Origin: Haliclystus octoradiatus | Lineage: Eukaryota > Cnidaria > Staurozoa > Stauromedusae > Haliclystidae | Length of the DNA stretch: 64,000 bases | Assembly: GCA_916610825.1 (NCBI GenBank) | Contig: OU744449.1 | Span: 15,760,415 to 15,824,414, forward strand | Direction of reading: 5' to 3' | Made by a program: the position numbers and the translations under genes | Part shown: positions 59,190 through 64,000 of the stretch, piece after piece | How positions within the stretch are numbered: the stretch's first letter is position 1 | Layout of the letters: the number at the start of each line of letters is the position of its first letter | Notes under the pieces: model-generated | Told to the model about the DNA's origin: nothing | The model's database searches: none | Seen by the model: only the letters and a program-made list of their open reading frames with translations

Positions 59190-59519
59190 TCTTTAATGGA
59201 TAGCTTTGTCAATTTTTTTTCTGCATGCCTATCATAAAATCATAACAGCCAATTTCTGTCAGATATCACTATGAATTTTGAAAATCTGAAAGCCTTACTG
59301 AAAAAATGATGAAAACTTATAGAATAATGCTACTGAATTGGGCCTTTTTCAGTAGCTTTCAAATTTCAAGGTGTATTTCAGTAGTTTTTCAGTAGACTGG
59401 GAAGAATCTACATTTAAATGTCTGGTGAATTTCAGTATGGTTTCAGTACCCAATCCCATTCCAGTATGTTTTCAGTAGATTTCAGTAGCAATTCAGTATA
59501 TCCAAGATTCATAGTGTAT
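59190..59519. mobile_element. Insertion carrying a CACTATGAAT-ended MITE
   Basis: The left palindrome arm continues without this segment between its counterparts of 59,189 and 59,520, so about 330 bp were inserted. Within it, 59,267-59,516 has inverted ends CACTATGAAT and ATTCATAGTG with TA-rich flanks, and an interior of repeated TTTCAGTAG words (about eight). The 77 bp at 59,190-59,266 belong to the insertion but not to the MITE, so two events may be layered. Confidence 0.75.
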
Positions 59520-59835
59520 AATTGCGATCATGAACAATAACATTCCTAGGCATTTGCCTAAAATTGTTTATTGTGCATAATGTATATATCTAGTTGTATT
59601 TTTTGAATAACATAATTAAAGTATTACATAATCTTTACTGCTAGTGGGATGCTAAAACATAATGAATCATACCATTTTTTACTGACTATGAATATGTTTT
59701 TCTCGTTTTTCTAATTCGATTTTTGTAGCCTATCTTCGTAGGCCTACATAGCCTCATTTTAGTAATTTGATACATAGTGACAGTAAAGTAATTTTAAGCG
59801 CAATATATGAGCTAAATGATGCAGGGATACTATAG

Positions 59836-60681
59836 GGCCATTTACACTGCAGCAAAAAAGGCACGGTACTCGTCAATTAACACTCGAGGTGTTAACAAGA
59901 ATGCGGCCCGTGCTGTGTTTTTTTCAGGGTTTACACAGCTTATTAAAAACTGTTTTCAAGATCGCCCGTGCCTACTTTTACGCGGGCCGAGATTGAAAAC
60001 TTACAAACTGAATTATAGGTTTCTCATTATTTAATGGTTTTACAGGTGAAATTCGATAAATTGAGATTCAATTATGTTAAATAACTTGTAAGGATTCCGT
60101 TGAACTGAAAATCACTATGTTTTTCATCAATTATAATATTTAAATTTATGTTACATTCCTATCTCCATTGAGCAAAATTCAAATACATTTGGGTTAGTCT
60201 TTCACCTCCAGAACATGCTACCACGCCAGATCAGTATTTCTGTGACAAAAGACATATCTAAATTTACGCTCCGCACTCGTAGTTACAATTTGCATAATTA
60301 AACCTTATACTACAGAAACTTCATTAATTTTCAAAAGAAATACGTAACAAAATATGGTCAATGTGCTTATCTAGCTTTGGTAATCTTTAGTCTGTTACTG
60401 ATATTATTAGAAAACCTCAGAATTCCACTGTAAAGAGACGCAACTTCTACGATGACGTCATAATTACTGCAAAACGGCACGGCGCCCACTTTTTGAGCGG
60501 GCCGAGACTACCTCGAGAAATGATCTCGGCCCGATCAAAATAGTAGGCACGGTGCCGCTTTTCAATGTCTGAAAAAGCCGTTTAGACAGTGTTTTTGCTT
60601 GGCCCGTGCTCAAAAACACTTGACACCTTTGATGTGTTAATTGACGAGTACCGTGCCTATTTTGCTGCAGTGTAAATGGCC
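59836..60681. mobile_element. 846-bp element with long terminal inverted repeats
   Basis: GGCCATTTACACTGCAGCAA at 59,836 is mirrored by TTGCTGCAGTGTAAATGGCC ending at 60,681. Inverted similarity extends about 50 bp inward (GGCACGGTACTCGTCAATTA on both ends) and recurs in blocks (CGTGCCTACT and CGGGCCGAGAT). The element is much GC-richer than its surroundings. The left palindrome arm lacks it (site near 56,740). No transposase frame. I could not settle the target duplication. Confidence 0.88.
60473..60556. repeat. Strong internal hairpin of the 846-bp element
   Basis: CGGCACGGCGCCCACTTTTT and GAGCGGGCCGAGA pair with TCTCGGCCCGATCAAAATAG and TAGGCACGGTGCCG. The stem is about 33 bp with few mismatches around a loop of about 15 bases (CTACCTCGAGAAATGA). 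Confidence 0.85.
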
Positions 60682-60923
60682 TTTATTTCTGATGGTATTC
60701 CTTCATATCAAATCACATGATTGCACTGAAACTTGACATCCTTGCTTTCATGTTCTTACTGGGAATGCCATTAATGGAATTGCAAAATTAAGGCATTTTG
60801 CCTACTCTGATTTCGGAACCTTTTGGATATGTTGTTAAGCATAAAATTTCACCCTAGAATTGATAAAAAATGCTTCTGTTGCAATTTGTGTGAGGTTAAG
60901 GCTTATATTGGCATTAATGACTG

Positions 60924-61709
60924 TACTATAACCACTCCAAATACAGTAAATGAGAACTATGGGAACTTAATATACAGTCTACTATCAACATGTCAACTTG
61001 GAATTAATATTATTATTTATAAGAAGAAATATACAAATCAATCCAACCTAGCTACGTTGTTATTATTATTTCTTCGACATATAAAGCTACAGATCTCATC
61101 AGAAGACAACAGAAATCACGACCGAGTGGCGTGACCATGGCCGCGAGAAACATATTTCAAAGGAGGCTGGATGACGTAAATTTGAAAAAAAGACAATAAG
61201 GCACGCGATTATTATAGTTCAACAATTCATGGAAAATCTTTAAATAGCTACGGCTATACTTGTATCTCTTAATAAATTAAGTCTGGAATAAAGTGCCTGT
61301 AAATTACGACATTACAGCGACTACCAAATTTAGCCAAGCAAGAATTTCTTCATAACATCAAGATGCTAAAAATCGTAAGCGGCGTAGTCAAAAAGGTGAT
61401 AAATTATGACGTGTTTTCTGAAAAAGCACGCAGCACGCACGCACACACGCAAGTTACAGTCACACCGCAATACAGACCAATACAGTACTTCGAATTTCGT
61501 TATTTAAACTCCATTTAAATAAAATTGAAGTTGTTTCAATAACTATACTTACCAGAGTATGTGAAAAACATCACCCAAGGCAATTCCATAAAAACCAGGC
61601 GATAGATCTGCAAATTAATAGAGCCTCTTCACTCTGCAAAAAGTTCTTATTCTGTGATGTCATCATTCCTTCGTCGATCGTACACGAAGGACGTCCTAGA
61701 ATTGTCTCA
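60924..61709. other. No gene seen
   Basis: AT-rich sequence between the two palindromic regions. A CACGCAGCACGCACGCACACAC tract lies near 61,426-61,448. The 103-codon frame at 60,823-61,134 starts inside the palindrome arm and has no recognisable domain. Confidence 0.4.
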
Positions 61710-62881
61710 TTTGTATGAAGCGGAATCGGGGTCATAATTCCGAACGTTCGTGCCGTCGTTGGATTTCCGTGTCGTCGTTGAATTTCATTCCGTGTTTCCA
61801 TGTCGTCGTCATCTGCGCTGCCATCTGCGCAATAATTTCGCGCGGAATCGGGGTCAATATTCTGAGCTGCGGAGTCGTCGTTGGATCTTGTTTCGTTGTT
61901 GAACTTCATTCCGTCGTCTGCGCTGCCGTCTGCGTCGCCATCTGCGCAACTATCAACATACCAACATAATATTACCAAGAGGAAGGTTTTCGATTTATGT
62001 TTGTATTATCTACACTGGATTTTAATTACTGTCAGATTCAGGCTTACCATTCATTGCTTACTTTATTGTTCGTTTTCAAATGGTTGTTATCAATTCTATC
62101 AGAGGTCTGGATTGTGGAATACTCACGCTTATATGACGGAAAAACAATGGAAATGTTTGCAGTTTATTAATTTATTAATATCATTTATGTCATTAATTGA
62201 GAAAGATTTATAGCTATTATTATTATAGCTATTATGTAGTAAAATGAAAATGCAACATCATCTTCATCAAAATCCATGAAATACTGATAACACCGATGCA
62301 CCCTAACACCATGTGAAGTACTTGTATGGTGTTTTTAAACGTTGTCTCGAATACTTTTCTTCGGAAAATCTAAGAATCTAGGACAATATGATTGATGTCA
62401 TTGATCAGAATGAAAAAGTCCCACTACTGCAAGACTAAAAACGTCCAATATTTTGAATATTCGTCTGCTGCTTCTATATTTCATGGATTTTGATTTTGCT
62501 TTTTCCGAGTCTGTCTGTCAACCTTCAATCACATGTTCCGATAATAATTATATGTTTCTCAATAATAAACTGCAAACATTAATGCCATCGTTTTCCATAT
62601 CCATATAAGCTTGAATATTTTACAATCCAGACCTCTTATAAGTCTTATAAAACTAAATAATCATTGTATTTTCCAGAAATTATCCCGTTAAACTAAAGCC
62701 ATTTAAAATTTGACCTGAAGAGCCCTGAAATTTATTCTTTGTGATGTTTTCAAATTGATGCGCAGATGGCAGCGCAGATGACGACGAAATAGAAACATGG
62801 AATGAAATTCAACGACGACGCGGAAATCCAACGACGGCACGAAAGTCGGAATTATGACCCCGATTCCGCTTCATACATTTG
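61710..62881. mobile_element. Second inverted-repeat element with a partly duplicated left arm
   Basis: Outer arms: TGTATGAAGCGGAATCGGGG at 61,713 and its complement ending near 62,877, matching for about 120 bp through CATCTGCGCTGCCATCTGCG. Inner blocks also pair: AGAGGTCTGGATTGT (62,100-62,115) with ACAATCCAGACCTCT (62,622-62,637), and CAAAATCCATGAAATA (62,268-62,285) with its complement near 62,479-62,495. In the left arm the CGGAATCGGGGTCA to CTGCGCA block is present twice (about 61,720-61,829 and 61,848-61,949). No transposase frame. Confidence 0.8.
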
Positions 62882-63016
62882 TCCCAAAGGGACAGCCGGT
62901 TGCTATGGTCATTAATTAATTTAGGGACGGGACTGCAAGGGAAGGGAAGCCAGCGCATGCGCAAAGATTTAAATCCAAGTTACAGATTTGGGTTTAAAAA
63001 GTCATAATAGAGTCTA

Positions 63017-63304
63017 TCAAACTACAGGTAGGCACTGCAGTATTTGAGGTCGAACCATCAACAGACCACAATTATGCTGCTCTTGTATAGAAGACTTGAT
63101 TGAATACATTAAATTATGCACAAGTCGACAACTGAAGTACTCAAGCGGGTTGATGGTGTTTCCAAACTCAAGTTGTTGAGGAAAAGTGGCACTTTCCGTT
63201 TCTTTGCAAGTAAGCTGCATCATGCAATGTCGTGCACTTTGCAATGGGCCATTAGCATGCATGAGACTGGCTGCTAGTAGGATAAATACACCCATAGCAA
63301 CCAT
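63017..63304 (-). CDS. Candidate small secreted protein or first exon of a secreted protein
   Basis: A 95-codon frame starts at 63,304 in the context TGAGATGG, with G at -3 and G at +4, which is favourable for animal initiation. Residues 1-17, MVAMGVFILLAASLMHA, look like a signal peptide: a short start, a hydrophobic core and a small residue before a plausible cleavage site near 17-19. The rest has five cysteines (about residues 28, 34, 60, 79 and 90) and no transmembrane segment. There is no similarity that I recognise. An odd number of cysteines, and the possible splice donor CCT|GTAGTT just before the stop, leave open that this is the first exon of a longer gene. It is the only frame in the window with credible host-gene features and it overlaps no recognised repeat. 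An ACCAAT word on the same strand at 63,320-63,325 is too close to the start to be a normal CCAAT box. Function unknown. Confidence 0.35.
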   Translation of the reverse strand: MVAMGVFILLAASLMHANGPLQSARHCMMQLTCKETESATFPQQLEFGNTINPLEYFSCRLVHNLMYSIKSSIQEQHNCGLLMVRPQILQCLPVV

Positions 63305-63550
63305 CTCAGTTGACTTGTGATTGGTAAAAGGGTTATTGCACTATATTCTGGTCCAGACTGCAGCAGTTTTCTGTTTGCGGCTTTTGCACTGGATTCTGGA
63401 CCTTTTTGGCTGCATTTTTATCTAAATTAACCTGGAAAGATATTATTTCCAATCCAAAATAAACTTCATCAAGTTTAAAAGTTTTTTTTCTAATCAAATT
63501 TAGTATTGTAGCAAAATAATATGAAAAATTTATTTGAAAAAATGTAGAAA

Positions 63551-63620
63551 GCCCTCCCCGGCGGGGAATTGAACCGCGGTCTCGCGCGGGTGCTGCCTTC
63601 GATAGTTTCTACTAAAAATG
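63551..63620 (-). pseudogene. tRNA-Asp-like relic, probably a SINE head
   Basis: The minus strand reads GCGCGAGACCGCGGTTCAAT then TCCCCGCCGGGGAG, very close to the T arm and acceptor 3' side of animal tRNA-Asp, with an intact B box GGTTCAATTCC (complement of 63,565-63,575). The 5' half (TTTTTAGTAGAAACTATCG) keeps only a trace of the A box and cannot close the acceptor stem, and the anticodon arm is disrupted. It is not a functional tRNA. A tRNA pseudogene or the head of a tRNA-Asp-derived SINE are the alternatives. Confidence 0.65.
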
Positions 63621-63776
63621 AGACAATTGAGACAAATGAGACAATTGAGACATTTGCGGTGTTGCATCCACGAAACCATAAGGGCGGCTGTGTACTATTC
63701 CATAAGAAATGTACTATGACATCATCAAAACCAATAGCAACCTGCGGTCCCTTTGAGACAATTGAGACAATTGAGG
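63618..63776. repeat. GAGACAATT short tandem repeat, in two clusters
   Basis: GAGACAATT, GAGACAAAT, GAGACAATT and GAGACATTT at 63,619-63,654, and GAGACAATT, GAGACAATT and GAGGACA at 63,753-63,779. They flank a stretch of about 100 bp and directly adjoin the tRNA-Asp-like relic. Confidence 0.85.
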
Positions 63777-63779
63777 ACA

Positions 63780-64000
63780 TATGTGGTGTAATAACGATGA
63801 ATCTATGATGACTTCCTGCAAAATCATTTTGGTGAACCTGTAGGCCTACCAGACCAAAGCAATGCAAACATTTAGATAATTTCCAGATTTATCGCCTGGT
63901 ATACATGGAATTGGATGATGTTATTCAAATAATCTGGTAAGTACAGTACTTTTTTAATCTAAAAATTCAAATTTATTATACTGTACGGTCTTAATTATTA
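63780..64000. other. Nothing recognised
   Basis: AT-rich sequence to the window end. No feature can be supported. Confidence 0.4.

Larger units (their letters stand above)
56540..60923. repeat. Large imperfect palindrome with 1.4-kb arms
   Basis: The left arm 56,540-57,952 is matched in reverse complement by the right arm 57,953-60,923. Paired landmarks: GCTTCTGTTGCAATTTGTGT (complement near 56,560-56,585; plus near 60,870-60,890); ATTGCACTGAAACTTGACA (complement near 56,704-56,725; plus near 60,720-60,740); GAGTAATTAAGTTATTAGTT (complement near 57,085-57,108; plus near 59,146-59,166); GGACAGGTGGCCGCTGTATA (complement near 57,288-57,308; plus near 58,948-58,968); CAAGGAAGATTATTATAT (complement 57,757-57,775; plus from 58,130). 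The right arm is longer only because of three insertions (58,321-58,700, 59,190-59,519 and 59,836-60,681). The arms differ by scattered substitutions and small indels. No gene is recognised within it. Confidence 0.93.

Noticed and set aside
61571..61978. A 135-codon minus-strand frame rich in D, S and N
   Set aside because: It coincides with the GC-rich inverted-repeat arm and its internal duplication; the composition follows from the repeat.
63490..63867. A 125-codon minus-strand frame
   Set aside because: It runs through the tRNA-Asp-like relic and the GAGACAATT repeat, which account for its sequence. There is no independent coding signal.

Overview
The window looks like AT-rich nuclear DNA from an animal, probably a marine invertebrate. 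The evidence is the mix of elements: CR1/L2-type LINEs, a Penelope-like element, hAT transposase remains of the P52rIPK/DUF4371 type, tRNA-derived SINEs, many inverted-repeat DNA elements and a long satellite array. The frequent GTAGGCCTA-type words would fit an echinoderm or related deuterostome, but that is an impression, not proof. I found no bacterial operons, no rRNA, no intact tRNA gene and no CRISPR array.

Layout. 1-17,960 is one tandem satellite with a monomer of about 118-119 bp. From 1 to about 15,440 it is a higher-order repeat (HOR) built from five monomer types (A-E). The units are 4, 5 or 6 monomers long, depending on whether type B is present zero, one or two times. From 15,440 to 17,960 the monomers are diverged and the HOR order is lost, as at the edge of a centromere-type array. 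17,955-25,100 is a nest of dead elements: a fragment with a GDDTDLL motif, a Ty3/gypsy-like element (gag, protease, RNase H) that has lost its reverse transcriptase (RT) core and integrase, a 5'-truncated CR1/L2-group LINE lying against it, and a tRNA-derived SINE inserted in the LINE. 25,900-27,350 holds a decayed hAT transposase. 31,590-32,860 holds a Penelope-like RT on the minus strand. A lone, inverted satellite monomer sits at about 34,045.

35,420-44,910 is a tandem duplication of a 4.5-5 kb unit. Each unit contains an array of small hairpins, an element with 20-bp terminal inverted repeats (TIRs), a (CAA)n/(TTG)n hairpin, a 17-bp minisatellite and three tandem sub-repeats of about 0.95 kb. 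44,911-50,565 is AT-rich and nearly empty. 50,566-53,530 holds foldback elements rich in the palindrome GTTCATGAAC, with a LINE remnant between them. 54,270-55,160 is a complete non-autonomous hAT-like element with a perfect 8-bp target-site duplication (TSD).

56,540-60,923 is a large imperfect palindrome with arms of about 1.4 kb, centred near 57,953. Three insertions sit only in the right arm (a SINE, a CACTATGAAT-ended element and an 846-bp long-TIR element), so the left arm serves as the empty site for each. 61,710-62,881 is a second, smaller palindromic element. The only plausible host coding sequence is a 95-codon reading frame with a signal-peptide-like start at 63,017-63,304 on the minus strand. 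The window ends with a tRNA-Asp-like relic and a short GAGACAATT repeat.

Almost all of the window is therefore repeat and transposon sequence, consistent with a pericentromeric or otherwise heterochromatic region. The points most worth a second look are the HOR structure with its length gradient and recurring dyad, the large palindrome with its built-in empty-site controls, the flipped hairpin in the SINE family, and the UGA-CUAG junction between the two reading frames of the LINE.
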